Source: an uncultured Clostridia bacterium (GTDB lineage: Bacteria; Bacillota; Clostridia; Oscillospirales; Oscillospiraceae). From it: a DNA stretch of 12,186 nucleotides. The notes beneath the pieces are model-generated. The model was given only the letters and a program-made list of their open reading frames with translations, had not been told where the DNA came from and made no database searches. The stretch covers positions 1-12,186 of the forward strand of contig CALERM010000168.1 of NCBI GenBank assembly GCA_937907715.1, given 5' to 3'. The translations under genes were made by a program, and so were the position numbers. This document shows positions 6,558-12,186 of this stretch, piece after piece. The first letter of the stretch is position 1; the number at the start of each line of letters is the position of its first letter.

Positions 6558-7193
6558 ATGCTGATTACGAGACTGAAATCCGAACAAACCATTACCTCCC
6601 TCTGCGCCGGCAAGGTGTTCATCATCAACTGCCACGGCTGCAAGGAAGTGGGCTTCCCCGAGGAGGAAGCCAATGCGCTGCAAAAGAAGCTGGCGGAGGC
6701 GGGGAAGGTCGTCGGCACGCTGACGACCGACTATGTCTGCAACCCCACCGAGCTTGCTCTGCGCCTGAGAGGTCCCATGGCGAAGATTGCCGAGGCGGAC
6801 GCTGTTCTGGTGTTCTCCTGCGGCGTCGGCGTTCAGACCATTTCCGAGACGCTGGAAGACAAGCCCGTCTACGCCTGCTGTGATACTGTGGAGCTGCCCG
6901 GCTTCCAGGGCGTCACGCCGCTCGAGTACGACTGCGGGCAGTGCGGCGAGTGCTTCCTGAACCTGACCGGCGGCATCTGTCCCATCACAGCCTGCTCCAA
7001 GAGCCTTGTCAACGGTCCGTGCGGCGGCACCAAGAACGGCAAGTGCGAGGTCTGTCCCGAGATGGACTGCGGCTGGGAGCGTATCATCCAGCGGCTGAAG
7101 GAGCAGGGACGTCTGGATGTCCTGCGCTGCGCCACACAATTGCACGACTTTAACACGGATCAGGCTACCAAGACAGCCAAAGAATCTGAATAA
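6558..7193 (+). CDS. metV: MetV, MTHFR small iron-sulfur/zinc subunit
   Basis: This 211-residue protein is a stand-alone MTHFR C-terminal domain (PF12225), the MetV partner of MetF in acetogen-type reductases; MetV passes electrons to the MetF flavin. Cys-rich motifs are C25/C28, C61, C88 in FSCGVGVQT, C126-x2-C129-x2-C132, C141, C146, C155, C163-x2-C166 and C171. The block CPITACSKSLVNGPCGG with the following KNGKCE is nearly the same as in the N-terminal domain of the gene before it, so the two are duplicates. AAGGGGGAG at about 6544-6552 fits ATG 6558. The gaps of 12 nt upstream and 17 nt downstream put it in the middle of one operon. The C-terminal tail after residue 196 is polar and probably disordered. 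Confidence 0.9.
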   Translation: MLITRLKSEQTITSLCAGKVFIINCHGCKEVGFPEEEANALQKKLAEAGKVVGTLTTDYVCNPTELALRLRGPMAKIAEADAVLVFSCGVGVQTISETLEDKPVYACCDTVELPGFQGVTPLEYDCGQCGECFLNLTGGICPITACSKSLVNGPCGGTKNGKCEVCPEMDCGWERIIQRLKEQGRLDVLRCATQLHDFNTDQATKTAKESE

Positions 7194-7210
7194 TCAGGAG
7201 TGATGGAAAT

Positions 7211-8089
7211 ATGAAAATTACGGAACTGTTTCAGAACAGGGAATTTGTAGTTTCTGCCGAGGTTGGTCCTCCCAAGGGAATCCACATCGACGGCATGGTC
7301 GAAGAAGCAAAGAAGTACCTCACCGGCGTCCACTTTGTCAACGTAACCGACAACCAGTCCTCCGTCATGCGTCTGGGCAGCCTTGCTACCTGCAAGGTGC
7401 TGAAGGATGCGGGCTTGAGCCCCATTTTCCAGCTGACCTGCCGCGACCGCAACCGCATTGCGCTGCAGTCCGACCTGCTGAGCGCCGCGATGCTGGGCAT
7501 TGACAACATTCTGTGCCTGACCGGCGACCACACCAAGCTGGGCGACCATCCGCAGGCAAAGCCTGTGTTCGATCTGGACTCCGTGTCGCTGCTTTATGCT
7601 GCGAGCATGCTCGAAACCGGCAAGGATCTGGGCGGCAACGAGCTGGTCGGCGAAGCACCCAAGTTCGCCAAGGGCGCAGTCGTCTCTCCGTGCTCCGACT
7701 CGATCGACGCGCAGCTGGTCAAGATGGAGCGCAAGGTCAAGGCAGGCGCCGAGTACTTCCAGACGCAGGCTGTGTTTGAGCCCGAAAAGTTCATCAAGTT
7801 CATGGAAGCTGCCAAGCAGTTCGGCAAGCCCGTGCAGGTCGGCATCATCATCCCGAAGTCTGCCGGTATGTGCAAGTTCATGAACAACAACGTCGCGGGC
7901 GTTCATATCCCTGACGAGCTGATCGCCGAGCTTCAGGCGGACAAGGAAAAGACCAAGGCCGGCATCACCGGCGTGGAAATTGCAGCGCGCATCATCCGCG
8001 AGTGCAAGCCCTACTGCCAGGGCGTCCACATCATGTCCCTGGGCTGGGAATCCAAGGTTCCCGCGCTTCTGGAGCAGGCTGGTCTGTAA
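7211..8089 (+). CDS. metF: Methylenetetrahydrofolate reductase, MetF
   Basis: This 292-residue flavoprotein (PF02219, TIM barrel) reduces 5,10-methylene-THF to 5-methyl-THF. Visible family features are SAEVGPP (15-21) with the catalytic Glu equivalent at E17, QLTCRDRNR (74-82), LCLTGDH (101-107) with the folate-contacting Asp at D106, and the QTQ strand at 184-186. Its length is usual for bacterial MetF. AGGAG at 7196-7200, 10 nt from the ATG, fits the start. It is the last gene of the operon with metV and the RnfC-like fusion, so its electrons probably come through those iron-sulfur subunits rather than directly from free NADH. The product could serve acetyl-CoA synthesis or methionine synthesis; the window does not hold the partner genes to decide. 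Confidence 0.95.
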   Translation: MKITELFQNREFVVSAEVGPPKGIHIDGMVEEAKKYLTGVHFVNVTDNQSSVMRLGSLATCKVLKDAGLSPIFQLTCRDRNRIALQSDLLSAAMLGIDNILCLTGDHTKLGDHPQAKPVFDLDSVSLLYAASMLETGKDLGGNELVGEAPKFAKGAVVSPCSDSIDAQLVKMERKVKAGAEYFQTQAVFEPEKFIKFMEAAKQFGKPVQVGIIIPKSAGMCKFMNNNVAGVHIPDELIAELQADKEKTKAGITGVEIAARIIRECKPYCQGVHIMSLGWESKVPALLEQAGL

Positions 8090-8112
8090 GAAATACCTCA
8101 AATATACAACAA

Positions 8113-8144
8113 GGGCGCGCTGCATTGCAGCGCGCCCGTCTTTT
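8113..8144. terminator. Bidirectional terminator between metF and sdaA
   Basis: A perfect 11 bp GC-rich stem (8113-8123 with 8127-8137, loop ATT) lies 23 nt after the metF stop and is followed by GTCTTTT. On the minus strand it lies 19 nt after the serine dehydratase stop and is followed by TTGTTGT, so it probably serves both convergent units, less efficiently for the minus one. Confidence 0.85.
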
Positions 8145-8163
8145 GCGGTCGGGAATGGGGGCT

Positions 8164-9381
8164 TTATGAACCGATAGAGCGGCGGCTGTAGAGCCGGGCA
8201 AGACCGCCCTCGGAGGTTTCGCGGAAGGCTCTGCTCATGTTGATGCCGGTTTCATACATGGTGCGCACGACCATGTCAAAGGAGATGGTTCTCGTGCCGA
8301 CCAGCATGTGCGCCAGGTTCGAAGCGTCAATCGCGCGCTTTGCCGCGACGGCGTTTCGCTCGATACAGGGAATCTGGACCAGACCGCAGATGGGATCGCA
8401 CGTCAGTCCCAGATGATGCTCCATGGCAATTTCGGCGGCGTATTCCTGCTCGTCGATGGTTAAGCCCGTCAGCTCGCCCATTGCCGCCGCCGCCATCGAA
8501 CATGCTGCGCCGATCTCCGCCTGGCAGCCGCACTCGGCGCCCGAGATGGAGGCGTTGTGCTTGATCAGATTGCCGAAGATGCCGGCGACACCGAGCGCCC
8601 TGGCGATTTTGTCGTCGGAGAGGCTGTATTTGTTCTGCATGTATAGCAGCACCGCCGGAAGCACGCCGCAGCTGCCGCAGGTTGGCGCAGTGACGACGGT
8701 GCCGTTGGCGGCGTTCTGCTCAGCGGCTGCAAAGGCGTAGGCGCAGACCAGCTGCAGCTCGCGCACCTGCGGAATGTCCAGCAGATGCGTGCGCTCATAC
8801 AGAAGCTTTGCCTTGCGCGAGACGTTCAGCCCGCCAGGCAGGATACCGGTGGCGGAGAGCCCCTCCTGAATTTCCTTTCGCATCGTATTCCAGATCGTTT
8901 TGAGGAAATCCCAGATCTCGGGTCCTTCGTTCAGCTCGACGTATTCCGGCAGCGTGATGTAGCGCCAGCGGCAGAACTGCGTGATTTCGGCAAACGAGCC
9001 TTCGGGGTAGACATCGTCCGATTCGGCTTCCGGCTCGCCCTCGATGACGATATCGCCGCCGCCGACCGACATGACGCGCATACGGGAAAGCTCAGCCTCG
9101 CCCTTGTAGGCGATAAAATCCATCGTGTTGGGGTGGGGCAGATCTGCCGGGTCCTCCGCACTGAAGATAATTTCCGTACGCTCCTGACCCAGCGTTTCTT
9201 TCAGCACGCGGTCGGTGCCGTGACCGACGCCGGTCTTGCTCAGAGAGCCGTAGAGAATGACTGTGAAGCGGTCTGCCTCGGGCGCGCGCTCCAGAAATTT
9301 GCGGGCGGCGCGCTCGGGGCCGATGGTGTGGGAGCTGGACGGTCCCTTTCCGATTTTATATAAGTCCCGAAGTGATTTCAT
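8164..9381 (-). CDS. sdaA: L-serine dehydratase (ammonia-lyase), single-chain iron-sulfur type
   Basis: This 405-residue enzyme deaminates L-serine to pyruvate and ammonia using an oxygen-sensitive 4Fe-4S cluster. The beta part comes first, starting MKSLRDLYKIGKGPSSSHTIGP-like with the conserved PSSSHT (14-19); the alpha part follows (from about 165) with TAPTCGSCGVLPA. The cluster ligands fit the family spacing exactly: C286-x41-C328-x10-C339. Both parts are on one chain, as in E. coli SdaA, rather than split into SdaAA/SdaAB as in many Firmicutes. I chose the ATG at 9381 because homologues begin at this residue; the frame is open for 24 more codons upstream, but those overlap the promoter. 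AAAGGA lies about 15 nt before this ATG, a longer spacing than usual. Confidence 0.95.
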   Translation of the reverse strand: MKSLRDLYKIGKGPSSSHTIGPERAARKFLERAPEADRFTVILYGSLSKTGVGHGTDRVLKETLGQERTEIIFSAEDPADLPHPNTMDFIAYKGEAELSRMRVMSVGGGDIVIEGEPEAESDDVYPEGSFAEITQFCRWRYITLPEYVELNEGPEIWDFLKTIWNTMRKEIQEGLSATGILPGGLNVSRKAKLLYERTHLLDIPQVRELQLVCAYAFAAAEQNAANGTVVTAPTCGSCGVLPAVLLYMQNKYSLSDDKIARALGVAGIFGNLIKHNASISGAECGCQAEIGAACSMAAAAMGELTGLTIDEQEYAAEIAMEHHLGLTCDPICGLVQIPCIERNAVAAKRAIDASNLAHMLVGTRTISFDMVVRTMYETGINMSRAFRETSEGGLARLYSRRSIGS

Positions 9382-9431
9382 GGCAGGTACCGGATATCCT
9401 TTCGTATGATTTTGCGGTATGTTTTGGATAG

Positions 9432-9460
9432 AGTATAGCAAAGTTTGCGGCAAAAAACAA
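9432..9460 (-). promoter_or_regulatory. Promoter of sdaA
   Basis: Read on the minus strand, TATACT (9437-9432) is preceded by TGC, giving an extended -10, and TTGTTT (9460-9455) stands 17 bp upstream as the -35. The predicted start is near 9425, leaving a leader of about 45 nt. The serine dehydratase can therefore be transcribed apart from the small gene upstream. Confidence 0.65.
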
Positions 9461-9495
9461 TGGCGCTTTTTCCGGTTTCCGGGAGGAAGCCGGCG

Positions 9496-9657
9496 CTAAT
9501 TTGTACGTTTCCGGCTGAGCGCTTCCAACGCAAGCTCCCCGGCGATCTTGAACAGCGTATCGGACAGCACGGTCTCGAGCGTCAGACCCGCCTGCGCGGC
9601 GATGCGGCGGTAAAATGCCTCGACGCTTGGGTCGAGGACGACGGTAAAGCAGGACAT
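9496..9657 (-). CDS. Small ribbon-helix-helix-like protein (53 aa)
   Basis: This short frame encodes 53 residues beginning MSCFTVVLDPSVEAFYRRIA and ending with SRKRTN. It has AGGAGGAG 7-8 nt before the ATG, an excellent ribosome binding site that makes it a probable gene. The pattern, a short strand (FTVVLDPS) followed by helix (VEAFYRRIAAQAG) and second helix (LTLETVLSDTLFKIAGELALEAL), looks like a CopG/Arc-type ribbon-helix-helix DNA-binding fold; this is judged by eye, not by a match. A toxin partner would normally adjoin an RHH antitoxin, but the downstream neighbour is serine dehydratase after 114 bp and upstream is divergent proS, so a stand-alone regulator is more likely. A 14 bp dyad overlaps its likely promoter. 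It might regulate itself, sdaA or proS. Confidence 0.7.
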   Translation of the reverse strand: MSCFTVVLDPSVEAFYRRIAAQAGLTLETVLSDTLFKIAGELALEALSRKRTN

Positions 9658-9706
9658 GGCAAACTCCTCCTCTTAAAGGTATTTCATTTTATGTTGCGCA
9701 CAGGTC

Positions 9707-9720
9707 CCGCGTGAACGCGG
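9707..9720. promoter_or_regulatory. Dyad CCGCGT-GA-ACGCGG in divergent intergenic region
   Basis: A perfect 6 bp inverted repeat with a 2 bp centre lies 50 bp upstream of the small RHH-like gene and about 50 bp before the proS -10. On the minus strand it overlaps TTCACG, a candidate -35 for the small gene (with TAAAAT 18 bp further on). RHH proteins commonly bind such short dyads, so an autoregulatory operator is plausible. Confidence 0.4.
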
Positions 9721-9758
9721 AAAACGCCGCAAATTGCTGCAAAACAGGGCGAAAATGC

Positions 9759-9777
9759 TTGACAGGTGTGATATAAT
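9759..9777 (+). promoter_or_regulatory. Promoter of proS
   Basis: TATAAT at 9772-9777 with TGA just before it is a perfect extended -10. A consensus TTGACA lies at 9759-9764 but only 7 bp away, too close to act with this -10. At the normal distance (about 9749-9754, GCGAAA) there is no -35 match, so the promoter probably relies on the extended -10. Start near 9784. There is no room for a T-box leader. Confidence 0.7.
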
Positions 9778-9821
9778 ACTTTCGATAAATTGCAATTATT
9801 TCCGAAAGGATGTTATTGGTT

Positions 9822-11258
9822 ATGGCGAAAGAGAAGAAAGTGCAGCAGATCACCGACATGGAGGTTGATTTTGCGCAGTGGTACACCGACATCTGCCGCA
9901 AGGCGGAGCTGGTGGAATATGCGTCGGTCAAGGGCTTTACGATTTTGCGTCCGTATGGCTACGCGATCTGGGAAAACATCCAGTCGATCATGGACGCCGA
10001 GTTCAAGAAGACCGGGCATGAGAATGTGGCAATGCCGGTTCTGATTCCGGAGAGCCTGCTCAAAAAGGAGGGTGAGCTGGTCAACGGCTTTGCTCCCGAG
10101 GTCGCCTGGGTCACGATGGGCGGCAACGAAAAGCTCGAAGAGCGCCTGGCGTTCCGTCCGACGTCGGAGACGATGTTCTGCGACCACTGGTCGAGAGTCC
10201 TTCAGACCTACCGCGAGCTTCCGATGCTTTATAACCAGTGGTGTTCTGTGATCCGCTGGGAGAAAACCACCCGCCCGTTCCTGCGTTCGAGAGAGTTCTG
10301 GTGGCAGGAGGGTCATACGATTCATGAGACTGCCGAGGAGGCAATCCATGAGACCGAGCAGCAGCTCAAGTGCTACACCGACTTCTTTGAAAACGTCCTT
10401 GCCATTCCGGTCGTCCCCGGACAGAAGACCGAGAAGGAAAAGTTCGCGGGTGCCGAGGCGACCTACACCGTCGAGTGCCTGATGAAGGACCACAAGGCAT
10501 TGCAGGGCGCAACGAGCCATTACTTCGGAGACAAGTTCTCGAGAGCCTACAACGTGACCTTTACCGGTCGCGACAACAAATTGCAGTATCCGTTCCAGAC
10601 CTCATGGGGCTCGACCACACGCATGATCGGTGCGGTCATTATGGCGCACGGCGACAACAACGGTCTGGTGCTGCCGCCCAAAATTGCGCCCACGCAGGTG
10701 ATTGTTCTGCCCGTCGCGATGCACAAAGAGGGCGTGCTGGATGCTGCGATGAAGGTCAAAGAGCGGCTGGTTGCCGCGGGTCTTCGCGTGAAGCTGGACG
10801 ACTCGGATAATTCCATGGGCTGGAAGTGCGCGCAGTATGAGATGAAGGGCGTGCCGCTTCGCCTGGAGCTGGGACCGAGAGACATTGAGGCGGGGCAGTG
10901 CGTGCTGGTTCGCCGCAACGACGGCGAAAAGACCGTTGTGCCGCTGGAAAACCTCGAAGCTGCGGTCAAAGAGCAGCTGGAGCTGGTCCAGAAGGGCATG
11001 TATGATAAGGCAAAGCAGAACCTCGACAACCATATCTTTGAGGCGCACTCTCTGGAGGAAGCAAAGAAGCTGCAGCAGGAAAACGGCGGCTTCATCAAGA
11101 CCATGTGGTGCGGAGACCTCGAGTGCGAGCTGAAAATGAAGGAAGAGGGCGGCATGTCCTCCCGCTGCATGCCGCTTCACCAGGAGCATCTGGACGATGT
11201 CTGCCCGATCTGCGGCAAGCCGGCAAAGAAAATGATCTACTGGGGCGTCGCCTACTAA
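9822..11258 (+). CDS. proS: Prolyl-tRNA synthetase, archaeal/eukaryotic-type (ProS type 3)
   Basis: This 478-residue class II synthetase charges tRNA-Pro with proline. Class II motifs are seen: motif 1 around 43-76, motif 2 with RWEKTTRPFLRSREFWWQEGHT (145-166), motif 3 with GSTTRMIGAVIMAHGD (263-278, R267). The anticodon-binding domain spans about 290-395. The C-terminal ProRS zinc domain has C430-x4-C435 and C461-x2-C464 and ends GVAY with the usual Tyr terminus. It lacks the INS editing domain of the longer bacterial type. I chose ATG 9822 (MAKEKK...), the usual start of clostridial relatives; ATG 9810, four codons earlier, sits directly on the AAAGGA site and is less likely. It is alone in its transcription unit and its terminator lies 100 nt downstream. 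Confidence 0.96.
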   Translation: MAKEKKVQQITDMEVDFAQWYTDICRKAELVEYASVKGFTILRPYGYAIWENIQSIMDAEFKKTGHENVAMPVLIPESLLKKEGELVNGFAPEVAWVTMGGNEKLEERLAFRPTSETMFCDHWSRVLQTYRELPMLYNQWCSVIRWEKTTRPFLRSREFWWQEGHTIHETAEEAIHETEQQLKCYTDFFENVLAIPVVPGQKTEKEKFAGAEATYTVECLMKDHKALQGATSHYFGDKFSRAYNVTFTGRDNKLQYPFQTSWGSTTRMIGAVIMAHGDNNGLVLPPKIAPTQVIVLPVAMHKEGVLDAAMKVKERLVAAGLRVKLDDSDNSMGWKCAQYEMKGVPLRLELGPRDIEAGQCVLVRRNDGEKTVVPLENLEAAVKEQLELVQKGMYDKAKQNLDNHIFEAHSLEEAKKLQQENGGFIKTMWCGDLECELKMKEEGGMSSRCMPLHQEHLDDVCPICGKPAKKMIYWGVAY

Positions 11259-11358
11259 GCGCGGAACCACGGACTTCTTTGAATTTTTATCGTTGATTTA
11301 CACAGGACAGAACAAAATAGACCCTGAAAATCCGACAGAAATTCATCAAAAATATTGG

Positions 11359-11386
11359 AAAACCCCCTTGACACCAAGGGGGTTTT
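11359..11386 (+). terminator. Rho-independent terminator of proS
   Basis: A perfect 12 bp stem (AAAACCCCCTTG at 11359-11370 with CAAGGGGGTTTT at 11375-11386) closes an ACAC loop. It is the first strong terminator after proS. The gap from the proS stop (11259-11358) shows no gene or other structure that I can support. The stem also contains the -35 of the next promoter. Confidence 0.92.
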
Positions 11387-11396
11387 ATTATATTAT
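11368..11396 (+). promoter_or_regulatory. Promoter of the S10 ribosomal operon
   Basis: A consensus -35 TTGACA (11368-11373) is spaced 17 bp from TATTAT (11391-11396, five of six consensus bases). The start should fall near 11403. The -35 consists of the last stem bases and loop of the proS terminator, so the two elements share DNA. Confidence 0.85.
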
Positions 11397-11402
11397 ATAT
11401 GA

Positions 11403-11678
11403 GCGCGCGTAGGAAGCGGTCTCAACGCAACCGTGCGTGTCACTTGCGATGATGCAGGAGATTGCGCCTCTGGCGGTAACTTCTGCGGAGTATGTCCGGT
11501 CATCGGGCGGCTGAGAATCCTGTTACGGCGTATATCGCCGCAGTGGAGCAAGGCCGGCAAACGTCGGTCTTTTTTCATGGTGCGGAATGATACGCACGGC
11601 TTAGCGTACAGCGATTCTCGACCGTACCCAGCGGCTTACCAAACAACTGAGTACGTGATTCAAGGAGGAAACAAAACC
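11403..11678 (+). promoter_or_regulatory. Structured leader of the S10 operon
   Basis: About 275 nt separate the predicted start from rpsJ. The leader holds several hairpins: ACGCA/TGCGT (11425-11438, loop ACCG), CGGCG/CGCCG (11526-11540), a terminator at 11550-11575, and GTGCG/CGCAC (11580-11597). An ORF open through it in the rpsJ frame has no good start and is not credible as a gene. S10 operon leaders are known in E. coli (L4-mediated attenuation) and in Bacillus subtilis, so a regulatory RNA is likely, though I do not recognise a named family. Confidence 0.7.
11550..11575 (+). terminator. Internal terminator (putative attenuator) in the S10 leader
   Basis: A 9 bp stem pairs 11550-11558 with 11563-11571 (two G-U pairs) around AAAC and runs into T11570-11575. 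It lies about 150 nt into the transcript and about 100 nt before rpsJ, so it would abort the ribosomal mRNA unless bypassed, which points to conditional read-through. Confidence 0.72.
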
Positions 11679-11990
11679 ATGGCAAACCAGGAAATGATCA
11701 GAATTCGCCTGAAGGCTTATGATCATCAGCTCATCGATGCGAGCGCAGAAAAGATCGTCGAAACCGCAAAGCGCAACGGCGCTTCCGTTTCCGGCCCCAT
11801 CCCCCTGCCGACCAAAAAAGAGGTCGTCACCATTCTTCGCGCTGTCCACAAGTACAAGGATTCCCGTGAGCAGTTCGAGCGCAGAACCCACAAGAGACTG
11901 ATCGATATTCTCAACCCCAACCAGAAGACCGTGGAAGCTCTCATGAGCCTCGATCTTCCCGCTGGCGTTGAGATTGAGATAAAGCTGTAA
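11679..11990 (+). CDS. rpsJ: 30S ribosomal protein S10
   Basis: This 103-residue protein is ribosomal protein S10, also NusE, which joins the 30S head and takes part in transcription antitermination with NusB. Recognisable blocks are IRIRLKAYDHQLIDASAEKI (7-26), the SGPIPLPTKK loop (38-47) and the RRTHKRLIDILNP segment (68-80), with the usual ending in GVEIEIKL. The ATG is preceded by AAGGAGG at 11662-11668. The frame is open 82 codons upstream, but that is leader sequence. It opens the S10 operon, followed after 137 nt by rplC. As NusE, S10 might itself influence read-through in its own leader; that is speculation. Confidence 0.97.
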   Translation: MANQEMIRIRLKAYDHQLIDASAEKIVETAKRNGASVSGPIPLPTKKEVVTILRAVHKYKDSREQFERRTHKRLIDILNPNQKTVEALMSLDLPAGVEIEIKL

Positions 11991-12029
11991 TTACCTTATA
12001 CCATATAAATAATTACGGCAGCCCGCCAC

Positions 12030-12070
12030 GGTTCGTCGAATAGAGGACGGACGGGTCATGTTGACGAACC
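12030..12070 (+). promoter_or_regulatory. Hairpin in the rpsJ-rplC gap
   Basis: A 10 bp stem pairs 12030-12039 with 12061-12070 (eight Watson-Crick pairs from GGTTCGTC/GACGAACC, then one G-U and one A-T), leaving a 21 nt GC-rich loop. No T tract follows, so it is not a terminator. It lies 57 nt before the rplC start and could be a protein-binding or RNA-processing site. Confidence 0.55.
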
Positions 12071-12086
12071 AATGCGTCCCAATGCG
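12069..12086 (+). repeat. Tandem CCAATGCG repeat before rplC
   Basis: CCAATGCG occurs at 12069-12076 and again at 12079-12086, a 10 nt period, starting at the foot of the intergenic hairpin. With only two copies it may be chance or part of the RNA structure. Confidence 0.45.
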
Positions 12087-12127
12087 CAAGTTCTTCAACC
12101 AATAACCTTAAATTAGGAGGAAATCAC

Positions 12128-12186
12128 ATGAAAATGCAGAAAGCGATCATCGGCAAAAAAGTGGGCATGACCCAGATTTTCGATGA
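12128..12186 (+). CDS. rplC: 50S ribosomal protein L3, N-terminal fragment
   Basis: Only the first 19 codons are in the window, cut by its right edge. The peptide contains QKAIIGKKVGMTQIFD, the strongly conserved N terminus of ribosomal protein L3, an early assembly protein of the 50S subunit near the peptidyl transferase centre. AGGAGG at 12115-12120 is 7 nt before ATG 12128; many homologues start two codons later (ATG 12134), but the spacing favours 12128. Its place after rpsJ is the conserved S10 operon order. Confidence 0.93.
   Translation, partial: MKMQKAIIGKKVGMTQIFD

Noticed and set aside
4596..7145. 849-codon open frame on the minus strand opposite the RnfC-like and metV genes
   Set aside because: It is a shadow of biased codon use in the plus-strand genes, has no recognisable domain, and the plus frame contains clear family motifs.
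9779..9808. CTTTCG/CGAAAG pair that could hide the proS ribosome binding site
   Set aside because: The predicted transcription start is near 9784, so the left arm is mostly outside the mRNA.
11433..11678. Upstream extension of rpsJ by 82 codons
   Set aside because: S10 is normally about 102-103 residues, the internal ATG has a perfect ribosome binding site, and the extension contains a terminator hairpin.
1..12186. CRISPR array, tRNA, rRNA, phage or defence genes
   Set aside because: I looked for regularly spaced repeats, tRNA-like cloverleaves and the usual defence or phage families and saw none.

Overview
The window looks like a moderately GC-rich Clostridia chromosome, probably an Oscillospiraceae-type gut anaerobe. 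The reasons are the strong AGGAGG-type ribosome binding sites, the YesM/YesN-type two-component pair, the RnfC2-MetV-MetF style methylenetetrahydrofolate reductase, the short archaeal/eukaryotic-type prolyl-tRNA synthetase and the start of a Firmicutes S10 ribosomal operon. The taxon is an inference from gene families; no rRNA is present.

Layout. 1-494 carries no credible gene. It contains a roughly 200 bp MITE-like element with imperfect terminal inverted repeats flanked by CTAA. 495-3207 is a plus-strand run of a metal-dependent cyclase/arylformamidase-family hydrolase, a 7TM LytS/YesM-type sensor kinase and an AraC-type response regulator; kinase and regulator overlap by ATGA. 3322-4302 is a translationally coupled trio (PspC-domain protein, two-helix membrane protein, GNAT acetyltransferase) closed by a very strong terminator. 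4490-8144 is one transcription unit from promoter to terminator: a MetV-like/RnfC-like fusion, metV and metF. Together these should form an electron-transferring complex reducing methylene-THF to methyl-THF, as in the methyl branch of the Wood-Ljungdahl pathway or methionine synthesis.

8164-9657 is on the minus strand: single-chain iron-sulfur L-serine dehydratase and, upstream of it, a 53-residue ribbon-helix-helix-like protein. The latter is divergent from proS. 9822-11258 is proS. Its terminator shares DNA with the promoter of the next unit, the S10 ribosomal operon (rpsJ, start of rplC). That operon has a leader of about 275 nt containing its own Rho-independent terminator, suggesting attenuation, and a structured 137 nt gap between rpsJ and rplC.

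Most genes belong to known families. The main points of interest are regulatory and architectural: the promoter embedded in a terminator, the S10 leader attenuator, the duplicated MetV domain fused to RnfC, the MITE, and the small RHH-like gene with a dyad over its likely promoter.
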